Assembly: GCF_900187615.1 (NCBI RefSeq)
Contig: NZ_FYDO01000002.1
Coordinates: 248,001-312,000, forward strand
From: Pseudomonas sp. Irchel s3f7
Lineage (GTDB): Bacteria; Pseudomonadota; Gammaproteobacteria; Pseudomonadales; Pseudomonadaceae
Reading direction: 5' to 3'
DNA length: 64,000 bases
The notes beneath the pieces were generated by a model. The model worked only from the letters and a program-made list of their open reading frames with translations, was not told the DNA's origin and searched no databases. A program made the translations under genes and the position numbers. This document shows positions 24,387 through 36,522 of the stretch, in pieces. Position 1 is the first letter of the stretch; each line of letters opens with the position of its first letter.

Positions 24387-26318
24387 TCACGGCGCCTTGC
24401 CGCGCAGGTCGAACACTGGCGCGTCACTCACGGGCTCGAACAACTGGCGCGCTTCGGCCGGCAGCAGCAACGAGTTGTTTTCACCGGCGCCGGACTTGCT
24501 CAGGTCACGCAGCGCGTTGTACCGCTGCTGGCTGACCTGGGACAGGTCCTCTTTGCTGCGCACGATGGTCGGACGCAGAAAAACCATCAGGTTGCTTTTG
24601 GTCTGGGTGTCGCGACTCCAGCGAAACAGCGCGCCGAGATACGGAATATCGCGCAGCAGCGGCACACCGCTTTTCTGGGTGCGCACGCTATCCCGGATCA
24701 GCCCGCCGATCACGATGATTTCGCCATCGTCGGCGAGGATGGTGCTCTTGAGCGCACGCTTGTTGGTGATCAAATCCGAAGAGTCGATGCCCGACACCGA
24801 CGGCGCGATGTCCGACACTTCCTGCTGGACCTCAAGACGCAAAGTCGAGCCTTCATTGATGTACGGCTTGATCTTCAGGCTGATGCCCACGTCCTTGCGC
24901 TCGACGGTAGTGAACGGATTGTCCGCACCGTTGCTGTTGGTCGCGTAGGAGCCCGTCTTGAACGGTACGTTCTGGCCGACGATGATTTCCGCTTCCTGGT
25001 TATCCAGCGTCAACAGGCTCGGCGTCGAGAGCAGGTTGCTGTGGGTGTTGCTGGCCAGCGCCGAAATCAACGCACCGAAGCGGTCGCTGCCCAGTTGCAG
25101 GATCGCGCCTTCGGGGGCCGATTTTTTCTCATCGAATGTCAGCCCGCCGACAATCGGAATGTCGGTGCCGGGGAAGTTGATGAAGCCTTTGGCGTCGCCG
25201 GTGTTGAGGTTCCACTGCACACCGACGGCCTCGGCGATGTCCCCAGAGATTTCGACGATGGCGGCATGGATCAGCACTTGGGCCCGTGGCTGATCCAACT
25301 GACGCACGATGCTTTCGATGGTCCGCACTTGTGCCGGTTCGGCGATCAGCACCAAGGCATTCTGGCTTTCGTCAGCCTTGATCATGAACGTCGCGCCGGT
25401 GGATGCGTCCCTTGCATTGCCGACGCCGGGCGCCTGCTTTCTGCCCTGCCCCATCGACTCCAGAATCTCGGCCAATTGCTTGGCATCGCTGTGGCGCAGG
25501 CGAATCACCCGGGCGTTGTCGAGGGTGGCGGTGGCGGGCGTATCGAGGCCTCGCGCCAACTCGGTCAGGCGCTGGCGAACGGCCGGCGGACCGATGAAGA
25601 TCAGGCGATTGGTGCGGTTGTCGGCCAACACCTGGATGGCGGACTCGGCGTTGCGTTTGCCCAGCGAAGCCTCGATCACGGGCGCGACATCAGCGGCCTG
25701 GGCATGCCGCAGTTGCACCACGGTATGCAGGTTGTTCTGACCGGAATCCAGTTGGCGCACGACCTTGCCGATGCGAGCCACATTGGCCGCTGTATCGGTC
25801 ACCACCAACGCATTGGCCGACACCGACGGGCCGACGTAGCCACTGGCCGACACCAACGGCCGCACCAGCCCGGCAATGTCCGCAGCGCTGCTGGTGTTCA
25901 AGTCGATGACACGGGTCACATATTGCGAGGCCGTGGCGGTCTTTTCCGAGCCCTGACCGGCGCGCGTCCTGGCCTCGGCAACCGGCGTGATGAGGATCCG
26001 GTCGCCCTCGTCGATCACCGTAAAGTTGTGGGCATCGAGCACCGAATAGAACAGCCGGCGCACCCCTTCGCGGTCCAGCGCCTGGCGGGACATGACCGTG
26101 ATGCGGCCGGAGACTCGAGGGTCCAGCACCACGGTGGTTCCCAGAATGTTGGAGATCTCTTCGACGATGTCGCGCAGTTCGGCATTGTTCATCGCCAACT
26201 GCCATTTTTCTTCCTCGGCCTCAAGGGCGCCGTGGAACAACGCGATCGTCATGGCGACAAAAAAAAGCACAGGCCGCAACGCCTGTGCCCCGAGAACGCT
26301 ATTCATGAATGTGTTCAC
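24387..26318 (-). CDS. gspD: Type II secretion outer-membrane secretin GspD
   Basis: This encodes 643 residues. A signal-type N-terminus precedes the N0 domain (about 40-115) and the N1-N3 repeats with KH-like pattern (VRPLVSASGYVGPSVS...; VRQLDQPRAQVLIHAAIVEI). The secretin core has the usual VPFKTGS and GGLIRDS segments. It forms the outer-membrane channel. The start overlaps the gspC stop by 4 bases. No pilotin-type gene is adjacent. Confidence 0.93.
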   Translation of the reverse strand: MNTFMNSVLGAQALRPVLFFVAMTIALFHGALEAEEEKWQLAMNNAELRDIVEEISNILGTTVVLDPRVSGRITVMSRQALDREGVRRLFYSVLDAHNFTVIDEGDRILITPVAEARTRAGQGSEKTATASQYVTRVIDLNTSSAADIAGLVRPLVSASGYVGPSVSANALVVTDTAANVARIGKVVRQLDSGQNNLHTVVQLRHAQAADVAPVIEASLGKRNAESAIQVLADNRTNRLIFIGPPAVRQRLTELARGLDTPATATLDNARVIRLRHSDAKQLAEILESMGQGRKQAPGVGNARDASTGATFMIKADESQNALVLIAEPAQVRTIESIVRQLDQPRAQVLIHAAIVEISGDIAEAVGVQWNLNTGDAKGFINFPGTDIPIVGGLTFDEKKSAPEGAILQLGSDRFGALISALASNTHSNLLSTPSLLTLDNQEAEIIVGQNVPFKTGSYATNSNGADNPFTTVERKDVGISLKIKPYINEGSTLRLEVQQEVSDIAPSVSGIDSSDLITNKRALKSTILADDGEIIVIGGLIRDSVRTQKSGVPLLRDIPYLGALFRWSRDTQTKSNLMVFLRPTIVRSKEDLSQVSQQRYNALRDLSKSGAGENNSLLLPAEARQLFEPVSDAPVFDLRGKAP

Positions 26319-26860
26319 TCTGACACCCCGGTATCGGGGAGGAAAAAACGCGGAGAAATGATCGGTGCCGGTGATTTGGCGGGGGCTTCAACCCGATGCA
26401 GAAAAGCGCTGGCAGCAGGCTTGAGGGCCAACAATTCTTCTCGCCCCTTGCTCCACAACACCACCTGACCGGCCTCGATCCGGCGCAGTACGCTGCCGCC
26501 GGGCAGGCGATCTCCCACCTTGTAAAGGTGCGAACCCTGGGAGTCCGCCAGCAACGCTTTGGATAATCCGCTGCGGATAACAAAACTCGCGTGCAAGATC
26601 AGTGGTTCGGTACTGGGTACCAACTGCGCACCGGCCGTGAGGCCGAGCACCGTAGCGACCGAGGTTGCATCTAGCATTTCTCGGGGCAGTGCAGCTGTTC
26701 GAATGATCTCGACGGGCTGGGGAGGAGTCGCAAGGCCTTCGCGAAAACGCCACTCTTGCCAGGCCAGAAATGCGCCGTAGCTTACTGGCACCGCCAATAA
26801 GCACAGACGTGCAGCGAGCCTGGTCAAACGTGCCAGTGAAAACCTCACAGCTCCATTCAC
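26315..26860 (-). CDS. gspC: Type II secretion protein GspC, short form
   Basis: This encodes 181 residues. One N-terminal membrane helix (about 15-35) precedes a homology region whose pattern LLADSQGSHLYKVGDRLPGG is shared with GspC, followed by GQVVLWSKGREELLAL. The protein stops before a PDZ or coiled-coil domain, so it is shorter than classic GspC (roughly 270 residues). The HR domain contacts the GspD N0 domain. The start overlaps the cytochrome gene stop by 4 bases. Confidence 0.8.
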   Translation of the reverse strand: MNGAVRFSLARLTRLAARLCLLAVPVSYGAFLAWQEWRFREGLATPPQPVEIIRTAALPREMLDATSVATVLGLTAGAQLVPSTEPLILHASFVIRSGLSKALLADSQGSHLYKVGDRLPGGSVLRRIEAGQVVLWSKGREELLALKPAASAFLHRVEAPAKSPAPIISPRFFLPDTGVSE

Positions 26861-27405
26861 TCAAATTGCCCCTTCGCCGCCTTGTTGCACCGAAAAAATG
26901 ACATTCGTCGCAACACGCGATGGTTGCAGGCTTCATGGAAAATCACGGCACCGACATGCAGCGCAATCAGTAACGAAAGCACAACACATGCCCAAATATG
27001 CACGGTGAAGTAACGGGCGATCAGATGCGGATCACGCAGCGGTTGAGCAAATTCCACAACCCCAAACACATCAATCGGACGATCCATCATCAACACGCCA
27101 GTCACCAGTACGATGGCGACAATCAGATAAATCAGCATGTGCACCAACGGTGCAAGCGCATCGACAAGCAAAATGGATTTCCAGTCCAAACAACGGACAT
27201 GCGAAAAAAACAAAAACAGCCGCCATACAAAAAACGGTATGAACACGGTCGTCAGCGAGACATTGAAGGACGCTACCGACTGTTTGATGGGTGCCGAAAC
27301 GTCAACACTGGCCACAAAAAAACCGGACAGCAACGTCCATAAAATGACAGCCGCCGAAAACCAGTGCAGCCATACACGCAGCGTGGAGTAAACCAAAACC
27401 GTCAT
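26857..27405 (-). CDS. Cytochrome b561-like membrane protein
   Basis: This encodes 182 residues from ATG 27405; in-frame starts at 27420 and GTG 27474 exist but give a non-family leader. Four hydrophobic segments are visible. His14 (LRVWLHWFS), a His in VHMLIYLI, and two in the last helix (TVHIW, IALHVGA) resemble the heme-binding positions of the b561/CybB family. At the position where family members have a second-helix His, this protein shows Asn48 (SFNVSL), if the alignment is right. It probably shuttles electrons through the inner membrane. It lies between the LPMO and gspC on one strand, with a 4-base overlap to gspC. Confidence 0.75.
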   Translation of the reverse strand: MTVLVYSTLRVWLHWFSAAVILWTLLSGFFVASVDVSAPIKQSVASFNVSLTTVFIPFFVWRLFLFFSHVRCLDWKSILLVDALAPLVHMLIYLIVAIVLVTGVLMMDRPIDVFGVVEFAQPLRDPHLIARYFTVHIWACVVLSLLIALHVGAVIFHEACNHRVLRRMSFFRCNKAAKGQFE

Positions 27406-27483
27406 TTTCAACCCGATCATCAACAGATGAGATGAGTCTTCAGGCGACCCGAATTCGATCACCTGAAGTGTCACGCAAAGGAC

Positions 27484-28950
27484 TTACAGCTTGTTCCACG
27501 CCATGTGCCAATGAGCACCGACGCCGGGCTCGTAACCGTTGGCGCTCGGGCTGTACTGCTTGCAGTAACCGGACTTAGGGAACGGCTTGCATTCAAAGAC
27601 TTCATTGGTCTTCGGTTGCAGGACTTTGGTGCCGTCGGTGTAGTCGCTGATGCCTTCGGGGAACACGAAGTCATAGTCGGCGCCTGCGCCTTCACCGGTC
27701 ATGTTGACGGTCTGGGTATCCTGGCGAGTGGTACGGCCATCCAGGGTGGTGCCGACGAGCGTCAGGGTGTGCACATCCGGATTGCTGCGAACATCCATGC
27801 TGAGCATGGCTGAACCGCTGTCGATTTGTGTCGAGGTCACACCGACCGGCTTGTTGCTCTTGTCGAACAACGTCGCTTCGATGTTCATCCTGCGGTTGGA
27901 CAGCACGCCGAAATCGACTTTGGCCTGACCTTTGTCCAGCACGTACTCAGGTTGCAGCGTCGACACCCCAAGGCGCGCGGCGGCGTCTTCCTTCATGTCC
28001 AGCTGCACTTCGTAACGGATAACACCGCTTTGTTTCTGGGCGTAAATACTGTTGCTGCCTTTGACCGGTTCGATATTGCCGCTTTCATCACGGACACCGG
28101 CACGGACCAGGGTGTGGGTGGCGTTGATCTTTTCCGCCAGGTTGAATGCCCAGTTTTGCGGCACGCCGCCTTCAGCGTTGTCGATGCTGATTTCGACGCT
28201 GTACTCCGGGTTCTCGCCAGTAGCGGAGAACGCACGAGCCTTGACCTTGTCGCCCACCAGCAATGTGGTCGAAGGCGCGATGCTGCCCACGGAGGACCAA
28301 CCACCCGGCAGTTCTGCTTCCGCCAGGATGTTCACGTCAGTCGGGTTGTAGAACGCCGCATCGGTATCACCGACAGTCCAGATCGCCAGAATGACGTGAT
28401 GACCGGTTTTCTCAGGGGGGATGGTGCAGGTGTGCTTATCGCTGTCAGACGGCTTCTGATTGCCACCATCGACGGTGCAGAACGGATTTTCTTCAAAAGT
28501 GGCTCGCTTGAGCGATTCGTTCGGGTTCCAGCCGTCGCGGCTGATGAAGTACTCATGCTTGGTGGCCGGGTGAACGGCGGTGTAGCGCCACTGGAAATCG
28601 ATCGTGCGATTCTTGATTTCCGTCAGGTGCCAGCGGGTGGCGGACTGCGCGTCCAGTGCGGAGAACAGCGCGTGGCCGCCACTGGCGATTTTGCCATCGA
28701 CCGGGCCCTGCAGCGGTGCGCCGCCGACGCCAGCCGGGAAGCCTTTGAAGGTTTCACCGACGCTTTGCGGTTCGTACTGGGCGCCGCCGCAGTTTGTGTT
28801 CAAACCTTTCTGGCAAACCAGGGCACGGGAAGGTGGCACTTCCAGATAGCCGTGTGCGGAAACGGTTTGCGTGGTCAGCATTGCCGACAACAGGACCGCA
28901 GTGGACGTGCACGCGGTCAACGCACTTCTTTTATCAAACGTGATTTTCAT
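27484..28950 (-). CDS. Lytic polysaccharide monooxygenase, GbpA-like (AA10 plus CBM)
   Basis: This encodes 488 residues. A signal peptide ends VSA and leaves His33 as mature residue 1 (HGYLEVPPSRA). His126 (TAVHPATKHEYF) is the second brace His, and DTDAAFYN with Phe200 gives the axial position. These are the copper-brace features of AA10 enzymes. After the catalytic domain (33 to about 210) come GbpA-like middle domains (about 215-410) and a C-terminal chitin-binding module (FVFPEGISDYTDGTKVL..., ending HWHMAWNKL). It oxidatively cleaves chitin or a related polymer outside the cell. It is the first gene upstream of the cytochrome and Gsp genes, so it is a likely secretion substrate. Confidence 0.93.
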   Translation of the reverse strand: MKITFDKRSALTACTSTAVLLSAMLTTQTVSAHGYLEVPPSRALVCQKGLNTNCGGAQYEPQSVGETFKGFPAGVGGAPLQGPVDGKIASGGHALFSALDAQSATRWHLTEIKNRTIDFQWRYTAVHPATKHEYFISRDGWNPNESLKRATFEENPFCTVDGGNQKPSDSDKHTCTIPPEKTGHHVILAIWTVGDTDAAFYNPTDVNILAEAELPGGWSSVGSIAPSTTLLVGDKVKARAFSATGENPEYSVEISIDNAEGGVPQNWAFNLAEKINATHTLVRAGVRDESGNIEPVKGSNSIYAQKQSGVIRYEVQLDMKEDAAARLGVSTLQPEYVLDKGQAKVDFGVLSNRRMNIEATLFDKSNKPVGVTSTQIDSGSAMLSMDVRSNPDVHTLTLVGTTLDGRTTRQDTQTVNMTGEGAGADYDFVFPEGISDYTDGTKVLQPKTNEVFECKPFPKSGYCKQYSPSANGYEPGVGAHWHMAWNKL

Positions 28951-29185
28951 GAATATTCCAGGCTGATTATCGAAAACAGGGCACCTTGTGGGCGCCGAAG
29001 TTCGCTTCGTGATTGTTCGGCGTTGCGCCGGACAAGGGCCTGGAACCTTACGGGGATAGAAGAAAATTCTATGTAGGAGGAGTCAACAAACGAGGCGGGA
29101 ACAGTCTCTCTATTCCCCTATCTGACAACATCAGAAACTACTCTTACAGCCAGTGATGATTTATCGACCGAACTTTTAAACGGCA

Positions 29186-29223
29186 TAAAAAAACCTGTCC
29201 GGCACGAGGCGGGACAGGTTTTT
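29186..29223 (-). terminator. Intrinsic terminator after hemE
   Basis: AAAAAACCTGTCC-GGCACGAGGC-GGGACAGGTTTTT is a strong stem with A/T runs on both sides. It therefore can act leftward for hemE and possibly in the other direction. Confidence 0.85.
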
Positions 29224-29242
29224 GCGAAACCGGGATTAACCG

Positions 29243-30310
29243 TTACTCGTGATACTGCGCCGACAACTCATGCACCGCGCGCAGGAAGGCACCGGCGTGC
29301 TCCGGATCGACTTCCGGGGTGATGCCATGGCCGAGGTTGAACACGTGGCCGCTGCCTTTGCCATAGCTGGCCAGAATGCGCCCGACTTCGGTACGGATGG
29401 CTTCCGGTTTTGCGTAAAGCACGGTCGGGTCCATGTTGCCTTGCAGGGCGACTTTGTCACCCACGCGGGCGCGGGCACTGCCGATGTCGCAGGTCCAGTC
29501 CAGGCCCAGTGCATCGGCGCCGGCATCGGCGATGCTTTCCAGCCACAGGCCACCGTTCTTGGTGAACAGGATGACCGGCACCTTGCGACCTTCGTGTTCG
29601 CGGATCAGGCCGCTGACGATTTTCTTCATGTAGGCCAGGGAGAATTCCTGGTACGCCGCCGCCGAGAGGGCACCGCCCCAGCTGTCGAAGATCTGTACCG
29701 CTTGCGCACCGGCCATGATCTGACCGTTGAGGTAACTGGTGACCGTCTGCGCGAGCTTGTCCAACAGCAGGTGCAAGGCTTGCGGGTTGTCGTAGAGCAT
29801 GGTTTTGGTCTTGCGGTAGTCTTTCGACGAGCCGCCTTCGACCATGTAGGTGGCCAGGGTCCATGGGCTGCCGGCAAAGCCGATCAGCGGCACGCGGCCG
29901 TTCAGTTCGCGGCGGATGGTGCTGACCGCGTCCATCACGTAGCCGAGGTCTTTGTGCGGATCAGGAATCGGCAGGGCCTCGATGTCGGCCAGGGTGCTGA
30001 CGACTTTCCTGAAGCGCGGACCTTCGCCGGTTTCGAAGTACAGGCCTTGGCCCATGGCATCGGGGATGGTCAGGATGTCGGAGAAGAGAATCGCTGCGTC
30101 CAGTTGCGGGTAGCGGTCGAGCGGCTGCATCGTGACTTCGCAAGCGAACGCCGGGTTCATGCACAGGCTCATGAAATCGCCGGCCTTGGCACGGCTGGCG
30201 CGGTATTCAGGCAGGTAGCGACCGGCCTGACGCATCATCCACACGGGGGTGACGTCTACGGGTTGCTTGAGCAGGGCGCGCAGGAAACGGTCGTTCTTCA
30301 GGGCAGTCAT
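29243..30310 (-). CDS. hemE: Uroporphyrinogen decarboxylase
   Basis: This encodes 355 residues, the normal length. The conserved N-terminal motif [15 protein letters not shown] and later segments [16 protein letters not shown] and FDSWGGALS are hallmarks of HemE. It converts uroporphyrinogen III to coproporphyrinogen III in heme synthesis. It lies downstream of gltD on the same strand, with a REP element between. A terminator follows the stop. Confidence 0.97.
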   Translation of the reverse strand: MTALKNDRFLRALLKQPVDVTPVWMMRQAGRYLPEYRASRAKAGDFMSLCMNPAFACEVTMQPLDRYPQLDAAILFSDILTIPDAMGQGLYFETGEGPRFRKVVSTLADIEALPIPDPHKDLGYVMDAVSTIRRELNGRVPLIGFAGSPWTLATYMVEGGSSKDYRKTKTMLYDNPQALHLLLDKLAQTVTSYLNGQIMAGAQAVQIFDSWGGALSAAAYQEFSLAYMKKIVSGLIREHEGRKVPVILFTKNGGLWLESIADAGADALGLDWTCDIGSARARVGDKVALQGNMDPTVLYAKPEAIRTEVGRILASYGKGSGHVFNLGHGITPEVDPEHAGAFLRAVHELSAQYHE

Positions 30311-30429
30311 GTCGGCATCCGGAAAAAAAGTGCGGGCATTTTCTCAGAGCGCGACGCAAAAGGCACGGTTGCAGGTCAGCCTTTTGTCTATCGAGTCAAT
30401 TTGTCGCATTTTTGCAGCACCCAAAAACA

Positions 30430-30520
30430 CTGTAGGAGCCGGCTTGCTGGCGATGCAGACGACGCGGTGTATCAGGTACACCGCGTTATCGTTCATCGCC
30501 AGCAAGCCGGCTCCTACAGG
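30430..30520. repeat. REP-type inverted repeat between gltD and hemE
   Basis: CTGTAGGAGCCGGCTTGCTG and the inverted CAGCAAGCCGGCTCCTACAG flank a loop with CGCGGTGTA/TACACCGCG, itself a hairpin. It may insulate the two transcripts. Confidence 0.9.
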
Positions 30521-30532
30521 GTGAGGCGTCGA

Positions 30533-31963
<1,431 letters not shown>

Positions 31964-31969
31964 TTACAC

Positions 31970-32073
31970 GACAGCTTCAAGCTCTAAGCTTCAAGCTGCA
32001 AGACAATCACGGTGGCAGGCACAACGCGCACTGCTGTTAACTTGCGGCTTGAAGCTTGCCGCTTGCAGCTGCG
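31970..32073. repeat. Inverted repeat in the gltB-gltD spacer
   Basis: AGCTTCAAGCTGCAAG on the left and GCTTGAAGCTTGCCGCTTGC with CAGCTG on the right form overlapping inverted copies. It fills most of the spacer. It belongs to a different repeat class from the GTAGGAGC elements. Confidence 0.75.
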
Positions 32074-32076
32074 TCG

Positions 32077-35000
32077 TTACTGCGGATTCGCACGAGTACT
32101 GGAGAGCAGAGATTTCAAGCTCGCCGCCTTAGGTTTGACTAGCCAGAAACGACGCAAGTAATCATCGAGGTTCTCGGCGAGTTCACGACCCCACTCGCTG
32201 TCGGTTTCCTCGACGTACTCGTTCAGCACGCGTTGCAAATGGCTGCGGTAGGCTTCCATCGCCTCGCCGCTGATCCGCTGGATTTCCACCAGTTCGTGGT
32301 TGACCCGGTCAACGAAGGTGTTGTCCTGGTCGAGCACGTAGGCGAAACCGCCGGTCATGCCAGAGCCGAAGTTGTAACCGGTCTTGCCCAGAACGCAGAC
32401 GAAACCACCGGTCATGTACTCGCAGCAGTGATCGCCAGTGCCTTCCACGACGGTGTGGGCACCGGAGTTACGCACGGCGAAACGCTCGCCCGCGGTACCG
32501 GCGGCGAACAGCTTGCCGCCAGTGGCGCCGTACAGGCAGGTGTTGCCGATGATGGCACTGTCCTGGGTGCGGTAGACGCTGCCCTTCGGCGGAACGATGA
32601 CCAGCTTGCCGCCGGTCATGCCCTTGCCGACGTAGTCGTTGGCATCGCCTTCCAGGTACATGTTCAGGCCGCCAGCGTTCCACACGCCGAAGCTCTGACC
32701 GGCAGTGCCCTTGAAGCGGAACGTGACCGGCGCGTTGGCCATGCCCTGGTTGCCGTGCTTGCGCGCGATTTCGCCGGAGATCCGTGCGCCGATGGAACGG
32801 TCGCAGTTGCAGATATCCAGGGCGAACTCGGCGCCGCTCAGGTCGTTGATCGCCGAGGTGGCCATGTCGACCATTTTCTCGGCCAGCAGGCCCTTGTCGA
32901 ACGGCGGGTTGCGCTCAACGCCACAGAACTGCGGCTTGTCCGCCGGCACGTGGTCGCTGCCCAGCAACGGGGTCAGGTCGAGGTGATGTTGCTTGGCGGT
33001 CTGACCTTCGAGGATTTCCAGCAGATCGGTACGGCCGATCAGCTCTTCGAGGGAGCGCACGCCCAGCTTGGCCAGCCACTCACGGGTTTCTTCGGCGACG
33101 TAGGTGAAGAAGTTCACCACCATGTCGACGGTACCGATGTAGTGATCCTTGCGCAGCTTCTCGTTCTGAGTCGCTACGCCGGTGGCGCAGTTGTTCAGGT
33201 GGCAGATGCGCAGGTATTTGCAGCCCAGGGCGATCATTGGCGCGGTGCCGAAGCCGAAGCTTTCAGCGCCGAGGATGGCTGCCTTGATCACGTCGAGGCC
33301 GGTTTTCAGGCCGCCGTCGGTCTGTACCCGGACTTTGCCGCGCAGGTCGTTGCCACGCAGGGTCTGGTGGGTTTCGGCCAGGCCGAGCTCCCACGGAGCG
33401 CCCGCGTATTTGATCGAGGTCAGCGGCGATGCGCCGGTGCCGCCGTCGTAGCCGGAGATGGTGATCAGGTCCGCATAGGCCTTGGCCACACCGGCGGCGA
33501 TGGTGCCGACGCCCGCTTCTGCTACCAGCTTCACCGAGACCAGTGCCTTCGGGTTGACTTGTTTCAGGTCGAAAATCAGCTGCGACAAGTCTTCGATCGA
33601 ATAGATGTCGTGGTGCGGCGGTGGCGAAATCAGGGTCACGCCCGGCACTGCATAACGCAGTTTGGCGATCAGGCCGTTGACCTTGCCGCCTGGCAGTTGA
33701 CCGCCTTCGCCCGGCTTGGCGCCCTGGGCGACCTTGATCTGCAGCACTTCAGCGTTGACCAGGTATTCCGGGGTTACACCGAAACGGCCGGTCGCGACTT
33801 GCTTGATTTTCGAGCTCTTGATGGTGCCGTAGCGTGCCGGGTCTTCGCCGCCTTCGCCGGAGTTGGAACGCGCACCGAGGCGGTTCATGGCTTCGGCCAG
33901 GGCTTCGTGAGCTTCCGGCGACAGGGCGCCCAACGAAATACCGGCGGAGTCGAAGCGCTTGAGCACCGATTCCAGCGGTTCGATCTCGCTGATGTCCAAT
34001 GGAGTGTCGAGGGTTTTGACTTTCAGCAGGTCGCGGATCATCGACACCGGGCGGTTGTCCACCAGCGACGTGTATTCCTTAAACTTGCTGTAGTCGCCCT
34101 GCTGCACAGCGGCTTGCAGGGTGTTGACCACGTCCGGGTTGTACGCGTGATATTCGCCACCGTGGACGAACTTCAGCAGACCACCCTGCTGGATCGGCTT
34201 GCGCGGGCTCCAGGCTTCGGTGGCCAGGGCTTTCTGCTCGGCTTCGATGTCGACGAAACGCGCACCCTTGATGCGGCTCGGCACGCCACGGAAGCTCAGG
34301 TTGCAGACTTCCTCGGACAGGCCGATGGCTTCGAACAGCTGCGCACCGCGGTACGAAGTGATGGTCGAGATGCCCATCTTCGACAGGATCTTCAGCAAGC
34401 CCTTGGTGATGCCTTTACGGTAATTCTTGAACACCTCGTAGAGGTCGCCCAGCACTTCACCGGTCCGGATCAGGTCGCCCAGCACTTCGTAGGCCAGGAA
34501 CGGATAAACGGCAGAGGCGCCGAAACCGATCAGCACGGCGAAGTGATGCGGGTCACGTGCAGTCGCGGTTTCAACAAGGATGTTGGAGTCGCAACGCAGG
34601 CCTTTTTCGGTCAGGCGGTGGTGCACCGCGCCGGTGGCGAGCGAAGCGTGGATCGGCAACTTGCCCGGGGCAATATGACGGTCGCTCAGCACGACTTGAG
34701 TACGACCGGCGCGCACGGCTTCTTCAGCTTGATCGGCAACGTTGCGGATCGCAGCTTCCAGGCCGACGCTTTCGTCGTAGTTCAGATCGATGATCGCGCG
34801 CTCGAAGCCCGGACGATCGAGGTTCATCAGCGAGCGCCACTTGGCCGGGGAAATGACCGGCGAGCTGAGGATCACGCGCGAGGCGTGTTCCGGCGACTCT
34901 TGGAAGATGTTGCGCTCGGCACCGAGGCAGATCTCCAGCGACATGACGATGGCTTCACGCAGCGGGTCGATCGGCGGGTTGGTGACCTGCGCGAACTGCT

Positions 35001-36522
35001 GGCGGAAATAGTCGTACGGCGTACGCACGCGCTGGGACAGCACGGCCATCGGCGTATCGTCGCCCATCGAGCCAACGGCTTCGTAGCCCTGCTCGCCGAG
35101 CGGACGCAGCACCTGGTCGCGCTCTTCGAACGTGACCTGATACATCTTCATGTATTGCTTGAGCTGATCGACGTCGTAGAACGCCGAACCGTGATCGTTG
35201 TCTTCCATGGTTGCCTGGATGCGCAGGGCATTCTTGCGCAGCCATTGCTTGTACGGATGACGGGACTTCAGACGGTTGTCGATGGCGTCGGTGTCGAGGA
35301 TCTGGCCGGTTTCGGTGTCCACGGCAAAGATCTGGCCCGGGCCAACGCGGCCTTTGGCAATCACGTCTTCAGGCTGGTAGTTCCAGACGCCGATTTCCGA
35401 AGCCAGGGTGATGAAGCCGTTGGTGGTGGTCACCCAACGCGCCGGACGCAGACCGTTACGGTCGAGCAGGCACACCGCGTAACGACCGTCGGTCATTACC
35501 ACGCCGGCCGGGCCGTCCCACGGTTCCATGTGCATCGAGTTGTATTCGTAGAACGCACGCAGATCCGGGTCCATGGTCTCGACGTTCTGCCACGCAGGCG
35601 GAATGATCATCCGCACGCCACGGAACAGGTCGATGCCACCGGTGACCATCAGCTCGAGCATGTTGTCCATGCTGGAGGAGTCGGAACCGACACGGTTGAC
35701 CAGCGGGCCGAGTTCTTCCAGATCCATCAGATCGTTGGTGAACTTGGTGCGACGGGCCACGGCCCAGTTGCGGTTGCCGGTAATGGTGTTGATCTCGCCG
35801 TTGTGCGCCAGGAAGCGGAACGGTTGAGCCAGCGGCCATTTCGGCAGGGTGTTGGTGGAGAAGCGCTGGTGGAACACGCAAATCGAAGTTTGCAGGCGCT
35901 CATCGCTCAGGTCTGGATAGAAGGCGGTCAAATCCGCCGGCATCATCAGGCCTTTGTAAATGATGGTCTTGTGGGAAAAGCTGCACACGTAGTGATCGCT
36001 GTCGGCGGCGTTGGCCACGGACGAGCGACGACGGGAGGTGAACAGTTTGACGGCCATGTCCTGATCGCTCAGGCCTTCTCCGCCGATGTACACCTGCTCG
36101 ATCTGCGGCAGGCGCTCAAGGGCCAGGCGGCCGAGGACGCTGGTGTCGATTGGCACTTTGCGCCAGCCGATCAGTTGCAGGCCGGCGGCCAGGATCTCGC
36201 GGTTCATGTTCTCGCGAGCGGCTTCGGCTTTCACCGGGTCCTGGTTGAAGAAAACCATGCCCACCGCATATTGCTTGGGCATTTCAACGCCGAAGGTTTC
36301 CTGGGCGATAGCGCGCAGGAACGCGTCCGGCTTTTGAATCAGCAGACCGCAACCGTCACCGGTCTTGCCGTCGGCATTAATCCCACCGCGGTGGGTCATG
36401 CAGGTCAGGGCCTCGATGGCCGTTTGCAAAAGGGTATGACTGGGCTCGCCCTGCATATGGGCAATCAGGCCGAAACCGCAGTTATCCTTGAATTCATCTG
36501 GTTGGTACAGACCTGCTTTCAT
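32077..36522 (-). CDS. gltB: Glutamate synthase large subunit
   Basis: This encodes 1481 residues from ATG 36522 (a GTG six bases earlier is less likely). Cys15 in DNCGFG is the amidotransferase nucleophile after propeptide removal. A glutamine amidotransferase domain (about 15-400), a central domain, an FMN-binding synthase domain ([13 protein letters not shown]) and a C-terminal beta-helix domain follow. [16 protein letters not shown] holds the iron-sulfur cysteines. With GltD it makes two glutamates from glutamine and 2-oxoglutarate. Confidence 0.97.
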   Translation of the reverse strand: MKAGLYQPDEFKDNCGFGLIAHMQGEPSHTLLQTAIEALTCMTHRGGINADGKTGDGCGLLIQKPDAFLRAIAQETFGVEMPKQYAVGMVFFNQDPVKAEAARENMNREILAAGLQLIGWRKVPIDTSVLGRLALERLPQIEQVYIGGEGLSDQDMAVKLFTSRRRSSVANAADSDHYVCSFSHKTIIYKGLMMPADLTAFYPDLSDERLQTSICVFHQRFSTNTLPKWPLAQPFRFLAHNGEINTITGNRNWAVARRTKFTNDLMDLEELGPLVNRVGSDSSSMDNMLELMVTGGIDLFRGVRMIIPPAWQNVETMDPDLRAFYEYNSMHMEPWDGPAGVVMTDGRYAVCLLDRNGLRPARWVTTTNGFITLASEIGVWNYQPEDVIAKGRVGPGQIFAVDTETGQILDTDAIDNRLKSRHPYKQWLRKNALRIQATMEDNDHGSAFYDVDQLKQYMKMYQVTFEERDQVLRPLGEQGYEAVGSMGDDTPMAVLSQRVRTPYDYFRQQFAQVTNPPIDPLREAIVMSLEICLGAERNIFQESPEHASRVILSSPVISPAKWRSLMNLDRPGFERAIIDLNYDESVGLEAAIRNVADQAEEAVRAGRTQVVLSDRHIAPGKLPIHASLATGAVHHRLTEKGLRCDSNILVETATARDPHHFAVLIGFGASAVYPFLAYEVLGDLIRTGEVLGDLYEVFKNYRKGITKGLLKILSKMGISTITSYRGAQLFEAIGLSEEVCNLSFRGVPSRIKGARFVDIEAEQKALATEAWSPRKPIQQGGLLKFVHGGEYHAYNPDVVNTLQAAVQQGDYSKFKEYTSLVDNRPVSMIRDLLKVKTLDTPLDISEIEPLESVLKRFDSAGISLGALSPEAHEALAEAMNRLGARSNSGEGGEDPARYGTIKSSKIKQVATGRFGVTPEYLVNAEVLQIKVAQGAKPGEGGQLPGGKVNGLIAKLRYAVPGVTLISPPPHHDIYSIEDLSQLIFDLKQVNPKALVSVKLVAEAGVGTIAAGVAKAYADLITISGYDGGTGASPLTSIKYAGAPWELGLAETHQTLRGNDLRGKVRVQTDGGLKTGLDVIKAAILGAESFGFGTAPMIALGCKYLRICHLNNCATGVATQNEKLRKDHYIGTVDMVVNFFTYVAEETREWLAKLGVRSLEELIGRTDLLEILEGQTAKQHHLDLTPLLGSDHVPADKPQFCGVERNPPFDKGLLAEKMVDMATSAINDLSGAEFALDICNCDRSIGARISGEIARKHGNQGMANAPVTFRFKGTAGQSFGVWNAGGLNMYLEGDANDYVGKGMTGGKLVIVPPKGSVYRTQDSAIIGNTCLYGATGGKLFAAGTAGERFAVRNSGAHTVVEGTGDHCCEYMTGGFVCVLGKTGYNFGSGMTGGFAYVLDQDNTFVDRVNHELVEIQRISGEAMEAYRSHLQRVLNEYVEETDSEWGRELAENLDDYLRRFWLVKPKAASLKSLLSSTRANPQ

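Noticed and set aside
24306..26468. Open frame antisense to gspD
   Set aside because: It is a shadow of the secretin gene with no recognisable domain.
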